Part shown: piece after piece, positions 55,340 to 64,000 of the stretch
Numbering within the stretch: position 1 is the stretch's first letter
Layout: each line of letters starts with the position of its first letter
From: Fragum whitleyi
Taxonomy: Eukaryota > Mollusca > Bivalvia > Cardiida > Cardiidae
Assembly: GCA_948146395.1 (NCBI GenBank)
Contig: OX411544.1
Span: forward strand, 53,211,933-53,275,932
DNA: 64,000 nucleotides
Reading direction: 5' to 3'
Notes under the pieces: model-generated
Seen by the model: only the letters and a program-made list of their open reading frames with translations
Told to the model about the DNA's origin: nothing
Databases searched by the model: none
Translations under genes and position numbers: made by a program

Positions 55340-55605
55340 GATGTACATTCAAAATTCGACCGCTGGTGCACCTACCATTGTTTCTTGTCGTTTCTCACAG
55401 TACAGCTAGAGCTTTCATCTGAGGCACCAGTCGCCATTTTCTCCTAGGCGTATCACATGCCACTTGTGTGAGAGAGAAATGACACTTATCACAATGCTTT
55501 TTGTCAAATATGGGATGAAAGACGGCCGAGCCAGAGGTCGAACCCACGACCCGATGATTGAAAATCAGACGCGTAACCGATTGTCCTAACCGGGCGCGGC
55601 AGTTC
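55340..55605 (-). mobile_element. tRNA-headed SINE (SINE-2)
   Basis: On the minus strand: head CCGGTTAGGACAATCGGTTA (A box) with arm TGATTTTCAATCA (anticodon position TTC-like) and GTGGGTTCGACCTC (B box). The body has GTGTGATACGCCTAGGAG and GTACTGTGAGAAACGACAAG. The head does not pair at the acceptor stem, so it is a SINE and not a tRNA gene. Confidence 0.75.
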
Positions 55606-56197
55606 TAAACCGAGATGTTAAAATGTGAATTGCCTGTCCCGAGTAGCCAAACTTAAGAGTGACGCTTTAAACAGACATTCAAGCTCTATGTATACCTGTA
55701 GTCTGATTCCTGCCTTTATTCGATTGTTGTTACATACCCGTTTCAATAAAAATGTTCAAACAGTTTTGTTTTTTCGTACCGATGCTAAAGAATGAGTGTG
55801 ACTGTATAACAAAACTCACTCAAAATGATCTTTGGGTAGCTCAACACGAGTATGTGACCAAAACCGGAAGTTACAGACGAATTAGCTCGGACTCGCTTCA
55901 ATCGCGCAAATTCCTGCGTCTGTGTAGTCTCTGTAGCTAGTCCAACTAACACATGATAATAAAGTTGGCCTATAGCCACTGTAAGTCATTCAAAACAGAC
56001 CAACAAGTATGTAAAGTTTCTTTTTTTGCTAAGTATATAAAGGGGGTTCGAACATCCATAAAGGGCTTTCGTTTCCCTAGTCATACACAATTTTAATTGT
56101 ATTTATCTTGCTGAATCTATTTAGTTTTTCAACAAATTTCAATAAGACTGATCCATGATTTTTACCACGAATACTAAGAAGAAGACAGAAGGTATAT
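55606..56197. other. Unassigned DNA
   Basis: Open frames on both strands at 55750-55980 are not recognisable. Confidence 0.35.
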
Positions 56198-56305
56198 GCT
56201 AAGAACTGACTGCACATTTTTGCAGACTGATCTCAGTCTATACTGTCTGCCAAAGCTTTGTTGCTTACAGGAATATTTCGTGAACAGCAGAAGAAGGTCT
56301 TATCG
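56198..56305 (+). repeat. CTGCACATATGTGCAG-family MITE remnant
   Basis: AACTGACTGCACATTTTTGC, AGACTGATCTCAGTCTATAC and GCCAAAGCTTTG follow the layout of the element at 26157. Terminal TTAA ends are lost. Confidence 0.5.
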
Positions 56306-56340
56306 AAATTATACATGATAATCAATTAATTGAGCTTCAG

Positions 56341-56385
56341 AGGGGGGTCTTTCGAACCTCCGAATTCCCTCTGGATCCGCCACTG
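56341..56385 (-). repeat. GGCGGATCC-type element end
   Basis: Inverted copy of the motif at 499 (AATTCCCTCTGGATCCGCCA), preceded by GGGGGGTCTTTCGAACC. Fragment. Confidence 0.45.
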
Positions 56386-56417
56386 CGATAAAACAGAAAA
56401 ATGACGTTCTGTCTGCC

Positions 56418-56500
56418 TTTTGACCCAAAGGTCCTCAGTTCGATTCCCGGGAGCGGCTATCGGTCTTGATTCTTTCTTGTGCCGTGTGCTTTATTTCATA
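56418..56500 (+). mobile_element. SINE-3 fragment
   Basis: B box CAGTTCGATTCCCGGGAG followed by CGGCTATCGGTCTTGATTC, the same order as at 37345-37400. No intact A box. Confidence 0.5.
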
Positions 56501-57104
56501 ATGTATCGATATGCAATAGTCTCGAGCTTTGTCATGCAAAATTTTGTGACGTTAAGTGGTGTAGGTTCCTAGATATTGAAAATTTTAAAGTGCGCGTTTT
56601 CTTTTGGAACTGAGTAAATGTGTTCCCTCTTTATTCGACCGACTGTCACTGAAGAACTGTACCCCTTTTCCACTGCGCTGTACCAGCGATTCTGTGGGTT
56701 TCTATTCGATGGTTCCACGATATTTATGCGGTTTTGATGTTTCTGTCACATTCTTTCTGAGATCGTGTCCCGTTTGTGCTTGCCACGATCTCGCTGCGCT
56801 TGTTTTGAGCATGTTCAAAATAAGCATGGTGAGATCGGGGAGATTACGATCATGAAAATCGTACCACGACAACACTGGTAATAATGATAATAATAATAAT
56901 ATTTCTCCTTCAATTTACCAAACTTTCATCGAAATTGGAACGTATTGTAACTTAGGTCCATGTGAAACTGGGGGCGAACAGTTTTTATTTGTCAATTAAA
57001 AGATCGTAATTGTAAATCGTACTTTTGTGTATTTTTACTTGCAAATTTTCAAAAATCTCTTGTATTGGTCTATAATATCTTTAAAAAAAAACCTTTGGTG
57101 TCTT
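56501..57104. other. Unassigned DNA, slightly GC-richer at 56590-56870
   Basis: An 83-codon open frame (+) at 56604-56855 is not recognisable. GAGATCG/CGATCTC words recur. A (TAA)n tract lies at 56878-56901. Confidence 0.3.
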
Positions 57105-57158
57105 CCATGTGTGTGTGTATGTGTGCGTGTGTGCATGTGTGAGCGCGTGTGTGTGTGA
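57105..57158 (+). repeat. (TG)n-rich microsatellite
   Basis: Imperfect GTGTGTATGTGTGCGTG repeats. Confidence 0.9.
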
Positions 57159-57261
57159 AAGTTGCATTAGTATCAAAGTGCCTAAAACACTGGATGCACT
57201 GCTTGTATGTGAGTTTTTTTTAAATAGTTCATAAACTCTTTCTATTTGTCAAAGTATAAAG

Positions 57262-57362
57262 AGATGGTATAGACTAAGATCAGACTGCACATATGTGCAG
57301 GCTGTTCTTTGTCTAAACCCCCTGTCCAAAAGAAATATTCCAGGTTCAGCATGACAAGGGGT
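57262..57362 (+). repeat. CTGCACATATGTGCAG-family MITE, left end lost
   Basis: GACTAAGATCAGACTGCACA, TGTGCAGGCTGTTCTTTGTC and the right end TTCAGCATGACAAGGGG. Same family as 26157. Confidence 0.6.
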
Positions 57363-57692
57363 AGCTTTAATTGGTAAAAAATGTTGGCCACAATTTCTTA
57401 AACCACTTCCAGCTTTTATAATTTTTATACGTGTCAAAGATAAGTGAGGTAACAGACAAAACATAATGAAGTATAATATCTTTCTTTGTATTTTTGAATA
57501 GATAACATTGTGGTAGATTCAGAAACTTCTTTTTTACAAGTTTTTTTTTTCTATATCATTTTTCACAATGACTTCCAATCACCTTTTGCTTGTGGGTTAA
57601 TCCATTTACAAGACAAATTTGAGTTTGACAAAATACAGATCTGGATAACATTATGGACAGGAGTGCCAGATTCTCAAAATACACTGCCAGAT
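57363..57692. other. Unassigned DNA
   Basis: Nothing gene-like seen. Confidence 0.35.
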
Positions 57693-57850
57693 TGATTGAT
57701 TAAATGGAGTTTTATGCTGCTTTCAACTTTTTTCAGATATATCGCAGCTGCTGGAGCACCTAACAATAGATTCCTGGTATTTCTGTCACCAGTACAACCA
57801 TCACATCCTTTCCTAGCCTCATGATGCAACCTCAAATAGGTCACAGTAGG
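57693..57850 (-). mobile_element. SINE-1 copy, tail and part of body
   Basis: ATTGATTGATTAAATGGAG tail, GCAGCTGCTGGAGCACC, TTTCCTAGCCTCATGATGC. The head is missing. Confidence 0.7.
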
Positions 57851-57959
57851 ACTATGAAGATTGCAAAGGCTAGCAAATTTTCTGAATCTTAAATGATCAC
57901 TCTACCTTCCCATATACATGTAGCTTTTTTTAAATTCTCCCTCTGGCTGTGAAGTTGTA

Positions 57960-58110
57960 AATAGAGAATATTGAATGAGTGGTCATGGAATACCAAATTT
58001 ATTAAACGAGTCATTAATAAACAGATAAAAAAACAAGACTGTGGCGAGTATTTATCTGTTTAAGATGACGAGTTTAATAAATTCTGCATTTTATGAGCAC
58101 AAATTTTATA
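57960..58110. mobile_element. Fold-back MITE, relative of 9742-9850
   Basis: AAATTTATTAAACGAGTCAT and AATAAACAGATAAA are inverted as TTTATCTGTTTAAGATGACG and AGTTTAATAAATT. Outer ends GAGTGGTCATGG and TTTTATGAGCAC. Confidence 0.65.
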
Positions 58111-58978
58111 TTCTATTAATAATATGAACGGATTGTCTGCGATTAATTGTTAAAATTCTTGAAATTAAACATTTCAATTTCCGCAAAACTTATAACGCCG
58201 TTTAAAAATAACGTTACAGTATATACATAATGGGGTCATTCTGCGGTCATAAAATAGCGTTGCTATTCGCTCTGAGCTCATTTGCAAAGTTATTCCAGTA
58301 TTGTAATAACACCTGTGTAATATCAAAGATATTCAACGGGGTTATTTCACTCCTGCAATGTAGGTCATACCTTAAATATTTTTTGCTCATGTTGGTTGCT
58401 TTTAATAGCAAATTCAGGCTTTGTATTGCATGGTATTAATCTACCAATTTTCAATGAAATCATTTTTTCAAATATTTATTTTTATAGACTTTCTAGTAGG
58501 TCCCTCCTCTTGTGACATGCCACATAATGGGTAGTTTCTCTTTGTGAAATCTACGAGCTCATTGAATACAAATAGTTACAGGTCTTGAGTTGTTTATTTA
58601 ACTTTTTTTGTTTTTAAAAAAATCTCATTCTAAAATGGGTCTTATACAAACAAAAAGTCATTTATTGTTAGCAATTTTCATGTTTTAATAAATATGATGA
58701 CATCACATTCAATTTTTAATCCCAATATATTCAAATATCAGATCATTCTTACTCAATCAATCAATTACAGCTAACATTAAAAGTACAAAAAGGAGGAGTA
58801 CCTACATGGTGGTATTTAAGAACTGAAGTTTAGATAGGATAGGTTAATTCTATGCTAAATTTGTAATTTTTTACCAAAATCCTATATTTAGGGTACTCAT
58901 TAGAATTGCCTCATTGAGGCATTACCAATGAGAAACCAAAACATAAATTTTGTCATAGTTATGTTAAACTAGGAAGCC
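58111..58978. other. Unassigned DNA
   Basis: CpG-containing piece at 58190-58370. GAATTGCCTCATTGAGGCATT at 58904-58924 is a short palindrome. No gene recognised. Confidence 0.35.
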
Positions 58979-60159
58979 ATGAATGGCTTGTGTCGCTCCA
59001 CAGGCTTGAAATTCTTGTAAAAGTAAATAAAAGTTTTGACTAGATTTTTAGATATTTTGGGTTCTACTGATGTTGAAAATGATTTTCAAAGTTTCAACTA
59101 TATAAAATATAGAGAAATGACCTCCGCCAAAAAAGGCGGATTTTTCATCCAATCAAAATTTTTGGCTGCATGATAATGGGTCACCCAAAGATCATACCAA
59201 AAAGTTTGATTGAAATCTATCAGTTACATTCTGAGAAAATGATTTTCAAAGTTTCCACTATATAACATATTGAGAAATGACCTCCGCCCATAAAATATAT
59301 ATTTTTCATCTGATCACAATAATTTTTGGTAGACTGATAAAGGGTCACTCAGGGAATATTCCAGTGAAATTTGGTTGATATCCGTCCATTACATTCTGAG
59401 AAAATGATTTTCAAAATTTCCACTATATAACATATAGAGAAATGACCTCCGCCCATAAAATACCTATTTTTCATCCGATCACAATTATTTTTAAAAGACT
59501 GATAAAGGGTCACTCAAGGATCATTCAAGTAAAATTTAGTTGATATCCATCAATTAGATTCTGAGAAAATGATTTTGAAAGTTTTCACTATATAACATAT
59601 AGAGAAATGACCTCCGCCCATAAAATGCATATTTTCCATCCGATCACAATTATTTTTAAAAGACTGATAAAGGGTTACTCAAGGATCATTCAAGTAAAAT
59701 TTAGTTGATATCCATCAATTAGATTCTGAGAAAATGATTTTGAAAGTTTTCACTATATAACATTTAGAGAAATGACCTCCGCCCATAAAATGCATATTTT
59801 CCATCCAATCACAATAATTTTTTGTAGACTGATAAAGGGTCTCCCAAGGATCATTCATGTAAAATTTGATTGGTATCCATCAGTTAGAATCTGAGAAAAC
59901 TCACTTTTTACCATATTTGGAAATAAGCCACGCCCATAAAATCCATGTTTTTCATTGGATCAAAATTTCTTGAACAACTTTGAAAGAGGGTCACCCAAGG
60001 ATCATTCCTGTGAAGTTTGGTTGAAATTCATCAAGTAGTTTCTGAGGAGAAGATTTTTAAAGAAAAAGTTTACGACCGGACGCACTGACGCACGGACGGA
60101 CGCACGACGGACACAACGCCATGACAATAGCCCCAGTGGCTTTCAGCCAGTGGAGCTAA
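58979..60159 (+). mobile_element. Rolling-circle-like element, second family, complete copy
   Basis: 5' CTAGGAAGCCATGAATGGCTT and CGCTCCACAGGC. About five units of about 167 bp (AAAATGATTTT(C/G)AAAGTTT near 59075, 59235, 59400, 59567 and 59735). Then GACGGACGCACGACGGACAC, hairpin TGGCT-TTC-AGCCA, GTGGAGCTAA. Close to the copy at 8027-9031 but with one or two more units. Confidence 0.8.
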
Positions 60160-60265
60160 AAACATAAATTTCAATTAATTTTCACCCCCTCTATCCATAG
60201 CTCTGTTAGAAGATACAAATGTAACAACAAATCTTCTGCAAATATCACAAGAGAGTCAATGACAA

Positions 60266-60542
60266 TGACTGAATGAATGGAGTTTCACGCCACTTTCAAC
60301 AATTTTTCAGTTATATTGCAGAGACTGGAGCAGCTAACAATAGATTTCTGGTAATCCTCTCACCAGTACTACCATCACATCCTTTCCTAGCCTCCAGCTG
60401 CTATCTCTCATAGGTCTACGATTATCAACCCATTGGTGAGAGACAAATAGTCGGAAAGAATGAGTGCTGCCATCTGGTACCAAACCCAGGACCTCTAGAT
60501 TGACAGTCTGATGCGCTACCAACTGCGCTATGACGGGGGCCA
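60266..60542 (-). mobile_element. SINE-1, best complete copy
   Basis: On the minus strand: CATAGCGCAGTTGGTAGCGC (A box), CCTGGGTTTGGTACC (B box), GACTATTTGTCTCTCACC, body GCAGCTGGAGGCTAGGAAAG, then AAAGTGGCGTGAAACTCC and an ATTC-type tail. Head of tRNA origin, 275 bp in all. Confidence 0.85.
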
Positions 60543-60646
60543 AGTCAATTACAAAACAGTTGAATTTACTTGGCAGACAGATAAATTCTGTAGATATCAA
60601 TAGTTTTTATTATGTTTCTCGCTTGTTTTCTGAATTTTTTACTTAA

Positions 60647-60803
60647 GGTAGTGGAACTGTAATAGTTCAGCAACATTTCAGACCACATGTTCTTTCACAA
60701 TGTTACCTGAGGTTTCCTAATGAAAATCATTAGGAAACCTCGGTTAACAATGTTAAAGTTCATTACTCCAGAAACATTGCGGAACTATTATGGTTCCACA
60801 ATC
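60647..60803. mobile_element. TTAA-flanked MITE (GGTAGTGGAAC ends)
   Basis: TTAA at 60643-60646 and 60804-60807. Arms GGTAGTGGAACTGTAATAG and CTATTATGGTTCCACAAT. The centre is a perfect palindrome GAGGTTTCCTAATG/CATTAGGAAACCTC. Relative of 36830-36974. Confidence 0.8.
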
Positions 60804-60914
60804 TTAATCGTTGATCCATTTTTCTATAATACCTTTTTGCTTTGAATTTGGTCTCTGGTCCTTCACTGATCAGTCCCAAGATTTGATGTCCTTGTTAATC
60901 TTTATTTGTGATGA

Positions 60915-60973
60915 TATTGTGGAAAAAGAAGAAATTGCTTGTAGAAAAAAAATTCTCTTTTTCCACAATGATT
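60915..60973. repeat. Hairpin TTGTGGAAAAAGA
   Basis: ATTGTGGAAAAAGA and TCTTTTTCCACAAT enclose AGAAATTGCTTG. The left arm matches the hairpin at 45016-45040. Confidence 0.7.
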
Positions 60974-61307
60974 TCTACCAAATAGTAGGATTACTATTCA
61001 AATTACATCCACTTTTTGTTGTGGTCAGCAAACTATTCAATTTTGGACCAGTCTAAAATTTCTTAAAGGGGGTAATGGTTTCACAAGTACAGCCTTAATA
61101 AATCATGTAAACACTAGTCGTTAACAAAATGTGTGGGGAAGATGAATTTTGTAAACTAAATGGAATGTTTTTTAGTTGATTATTGAACATTCATACATCA
61201 GCAAGCATTCCCTTTATTATTCTTTATTATGTCTATCTTGACAAAAATCTAAGTTTTGATGCAAATGAAAACTTAAAACAGGATGTGAACAATTTTTGCA
61301 ATTCAGG

Positions 61308-61552
61308 CCCGAGGTTATAAAAATTTTCTCAGGCTCAATTCAAAATGTTCTCAAATTTCAATTTGAGATTAAAGCTGTAGTTTTGTTGTATTACTCATTT
61401 TAATGTATTAACATAAAAGATGATATTAATAAGTTAATATTCATAACAAAATAACAACTTATTAATATTATCTTTTATTTTCATTCATTTATTTTACTTT
61501 AAAATTTTGTGAAAATTGAGCATGAGCCTGAGAAAACTTTTATAACCTTGGG
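61308..61552. mobile_element. Fold-back MITE (CCCGAGGTTATAAAA ends), intact copy
   Basis: GAGGTTATAAAAATTTTCTC and GAGAAAACTTTTATAACCTT, AGGCTCAATT against AATTGAGCATGAGCCT, and inner AAAGATGATATTAATAAG against CTTATTAATATTATCTTT. It is the intact relative of the split copy at 24346-25290. Confidence 0.8.
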
Positions 61553-61992
61553 ATATTAGTAACAAAATGTGAATGTTTACGCATTGACCAGAGGATAAAA
61601 CCTTTATAACAGCCATAGGTGTTTAATACAGTAAATTTGAATCAAAATGGGTTGATGAATTTTTCAGAGGAATTGGTGAGATTATATTTTAGCCAGAGAG
61701 TATCATTTTTGTTTCGTTTCTAAGCCATATTCAAATTAAGCCATATTCTTAATATTACATATTCAATCAGTTGCAAATGTAAATTGAAAGCAAGGTGGCA
61801 AATTGTCACAAGATATGAAAGATTACACTGCTGGATGTCTAAATATGAAAAACAACAAAGGGAAATAACTCATTTTAGCCAGCTAGATATAGGTACCAGT
61901 GCACTGCAACCTGTACATCAAATAGATGAAGCAATAAAGAAATTATGTTGAAAATTGAGTTGAATATTTTGAAGAGGGGCCGACTTTCAAAA
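61553..61992. other. Unassigned DNA with a repeat scrap
   Basis: 61792-61862 matches 41867-41945 (GGCAAATTGTCACAAGATA, TTACACTGCTGGATGTC). No gene. Confidence 0.4.
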
Positions 61993-63663
61993 CAAGAGGG
62001 CCGTTGGCCCTGGGTCGCTCACCTGAGAAAAAAGCTTCATTACCTAGGTATGTCCATGCAACCACAGAAAAAGAGATTTTCACTTATTCAATCAGATAAC
62101 ATTTGAAATAATCCTCCCCCTCTGCTCCTCCCCTGGTCATTATTTATTTAAGCTTTTTTTCATAAAAGGTCTGTGATCAGCTAATCTATGCCAGATATAC
62201 AGGCTGAGTCTGAGACTTTAAAAGTTTTCTTTAATGAGTTGATCAATCCATGTCAAATATAAAGGCTGTAGGGATTCAAAATTCTCAACAAAGCACTCCC
62301 CCCCTCCACCAAGATGCTCTGCACCTGGTGAATCTACAGTCATGGTTTTAGCTTATTCAATATATGTCCATATGCTGATCATCCATACCAATTTTCAAGT
62401 CTGTAGGACTCCTGGCTCATTAGAAGAAGTTTAAAGATTTCAAAAATGATCCAAAGTACTACCCCCTCTCCAAGACAATCAGCACCTGGTGACCCTACAG
62501 TCATCATTTTAGCTATTATTAATGTCAATATATTGATCACCCATGACAATTTTCAAGTCTGTAGGGTTCCTGATCCAGGAGAAGAATAAGGTTAAAGATT
62601 TCAAAATTGATCCAAAGTACTACCCCCTGCCCCCTAATGCTCCGCATCTGGTGGCCCTACATTCATGATTTTAGCTATTTATTTTAGATCAATACGCTTA
62701 TGCCAATATTGAAGTCTGTAGGACTCCTGGTTCATAAGAAGATGAAGATTAAAGTTACAAAATTTTCACAAAAGTACTCCCCCCTCCACCCTGGTGCTAC
62801 GCACCTGGTGGCTTTACAGTCATGATTTTAGCTATTTACATTAAGGTCTATGAGCTGATCCTCCATGCCAATTTTCAAGTCTGTAGGGCTTGTGGTTCAG
62901 AAGAAGAAGAAGGTTAAAGATTACAAAATTTTCACAAAAGTAGTACCCTCTCCCCCCTGGTGCTACGCACCTGGTGAATCTACAGTCATGATTTTAGGTA
63001 CTTTTATAAAGGTCCATATGCTGATCATCCATGCAAATATTCAAATCTGTAGGTCTCCTGGTTTAGAAGAAGAAAAAGGGTAAAGATTACAAAATTTTCA
63101 TCAAAGTACTACCCCCTCCCCCCTAGTGCTCCGCACCTGGTGGCCTTACAGATATAATTTTAGCTATTTTTATTAAGGTCTTTGAGGTGATGATACATAC
63201 AAAATTTTAAGGCTGTAGGCCTTCATGATCAGAAGAAGAAGAAGGTTAAAGATTACAAAATTTACCCAAAGTACTACCCCCTCCCCCCTGATGCTCCGCA
63301 CCTGGTGGCCCAACAGATATGATTTAAGCTATTTTTATTAAGGTCTATGAGCTGATCATCCATACCAAATTTCAAGGCTGTAGGGCTGCTGGTTCAGAAG
63401 AAGAAGAATTTTAAAGATTTTCTTAAATTTTTAACTTTGGTTGCCATAGCAACCAGAGTTTTTCACCGATTTCAATTCTTTTAGCAATTCTTAAAGGGGA
63501 CCACCTAAGGAACATTTCTGCCAAGTTTGGTTAAAATTGGCCCAGTAATTTAGGAGGAGATGTCGTTTAAAGAAATTGTTGACGGACGACGCACAACGCA
63601 CGGACGCCGGACAAAAGGTGATCACAATAGCTCACTTGAGCACGTTGTGCTCAGGTGAGCTAA
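61993..63663 (+). mobile_element. Rolling-circle-like element, first-family ends with a different tandem body
   Basis: 5' CAAGAGGGCCGTTGGCCC (hairpin GGGCC/GGCCC), GTCGCTCACCTGAG. About seven units of about 162 bp (TTTCAAGTCTGTAGG; GCTCCGCACCTGGTGGCC; TACTACCCCCTCCCCC). 3' hairpin GAGCAC-GTT-GTGCTC, CAGGTGAGCTAA. Ends are as in the element at 10986, but the unit is unrelated in sequence. 1.67 kb, no coding capacity. Confidence 0.8.
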
Positions 63664-63782
63664 AAATATATCAATACTGTAGCATCCTTATCGTGCGAAG
63701 GTACCAAATGACTACATGTTTTAGAATGGTTGCTACAGGTGACCAACTAGGTTTATTGCATACAAATATACCTGAAACACAA

Positions 63783-64000
63783 AACAAGAGCAAGGCTGTT
63801 GGATGTTGGATAGTGAATAAAAAATTCAAAGTTAAAAAGGGGCATAATTCGTACAAAATACCCCTTGATGGTATAGGTTCCTCTTTTGATTGTGAACAAG
63901 TGAGCCAGGTTTTAATTGAATGCCTTCATTCAAGAGATATCACAAAATGTCAAAGTTTTTGCATGACCAAGACAAGCACAACAGCGATGCCAAGACTATA
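63783..64000 (+). mobile_element. Third repeat family, cut by the window end
   Basis: ACAAGAGCAAGGCTGTTGG start, then GGGGCATAATTCGTAC, CCTTGATGGTATAGGTTCCTC, AGATATCACAAAATGTC, running to the last base. Confidence 0.65.

Noticed and set aside
55540..55605. Possible tRNA-Glu-like gene on the minus strand
   Set aside because: A and B boxes are present but the acceptor stem does not pair and a SINE body follows, so it is a SINE head.
57880..58110. Apparent second copy of the PFAS intron, because of a 20-base match to 9740
   Set aside because: The match is the shared fold-back MITE. No PFAS exon sequence is present near it.
60490..60542. Possible tRNA gene (AGCGCAGTTGGTAGCGC)
   Set aside because: Continuous with the SINE-1 body and lacking a pairable acceptor stem.

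Overview
The window looks like nuclear DNA of a bivalve mollusc, probably a heterodont clam. It is AT-rich, has no long open reading frame (the longest is about 128 codons), and is packed with interspersed repeats whose ends read ACAAG...GAGCTAAAAAT. It also carries tRNA-headed SINEs, TTAA-flanked MITEs, hAT-type elements and LINE remnants. The taxon is inferred from the style of the repeats. No search was run.

Host-gene content is small. Three loci show spliced coding structure, all on the minus strand. (1) 16024-16117 is the first coding exon of TRIP11 (golgin GMAP-210), with a promoter-like region up to about 16330. The rest of that gene should run to lower coordinates, but I could not recognise a second exon. 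(2) 9564-10728 holds two adjacent exons of the PFAS (FGAM synthase) glutaminase domain, with good splice sites and one in-frame TAA. No other PFAS exon is visible, so it is probably a duplicated or captured fragment. (3) 31491-36015 holds an unidentified set of phase-compatible exons. One exon is present in two diverged copies, and TAG codons interrupt three of the four exons. A weaker coding-like stretch at 13861-15830 (+) is split by a 1.4-kb hAT insertion.

Layout: 1-4.3 kb is single-copy-looking DNA with a CpG-richer patch near 3.5-3.8 kb. 4.3-7.6 kb holds two nested elements with internal tandem units. 8-9 kb holds a second family of that type. 9.5-10.7 kb is the PFAS fragment. 11-12.2 kb holds another element of the first family. 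12.4-15.5 kb holds nested and single hAT elements with 8-bp target duplications. 16 kb is the TRIP11 start. 18-27 kb is a mosaic of MITEs, rolling-circle-like repeats and SINEs. 28-29 kb has a LINE reverse-transcriptase scrap and a block duplicated at 43.2-43.9 kb. 30-31 kb is a 41-bp minisatellite. 31.5-36 kb is the unidentified gene remnant. 37-41 kb holds degenerate tandem duplications. 43.9-44.5 kb is a 22-bp minisatellite. 45-47.9 kb is a 110-130-bp tandem array with an element inserted in it. 50-51.2 kb holds palindromic MITEs. 53.2-53.9 kb is a LINE 3' end. 54.5-61.5 kb holds SINEs, MITEs and a rolling-circle-like element. 62-63.7 kb is a further rolling-circle-like element with a different internal unit.

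The most notable structural signal is a set of repeat families with unrelated bodies that share one terminal plan: a 5' start of ACAAG or ACTAG, subterminal inverted repeats, internal tandem units of about 150-170 bp, a 3' hairpin, and GAGCTA. This fits non-autonomous Helentron/Helitron-like elements. It is supported by one nested insertion that leaves no target duplication.
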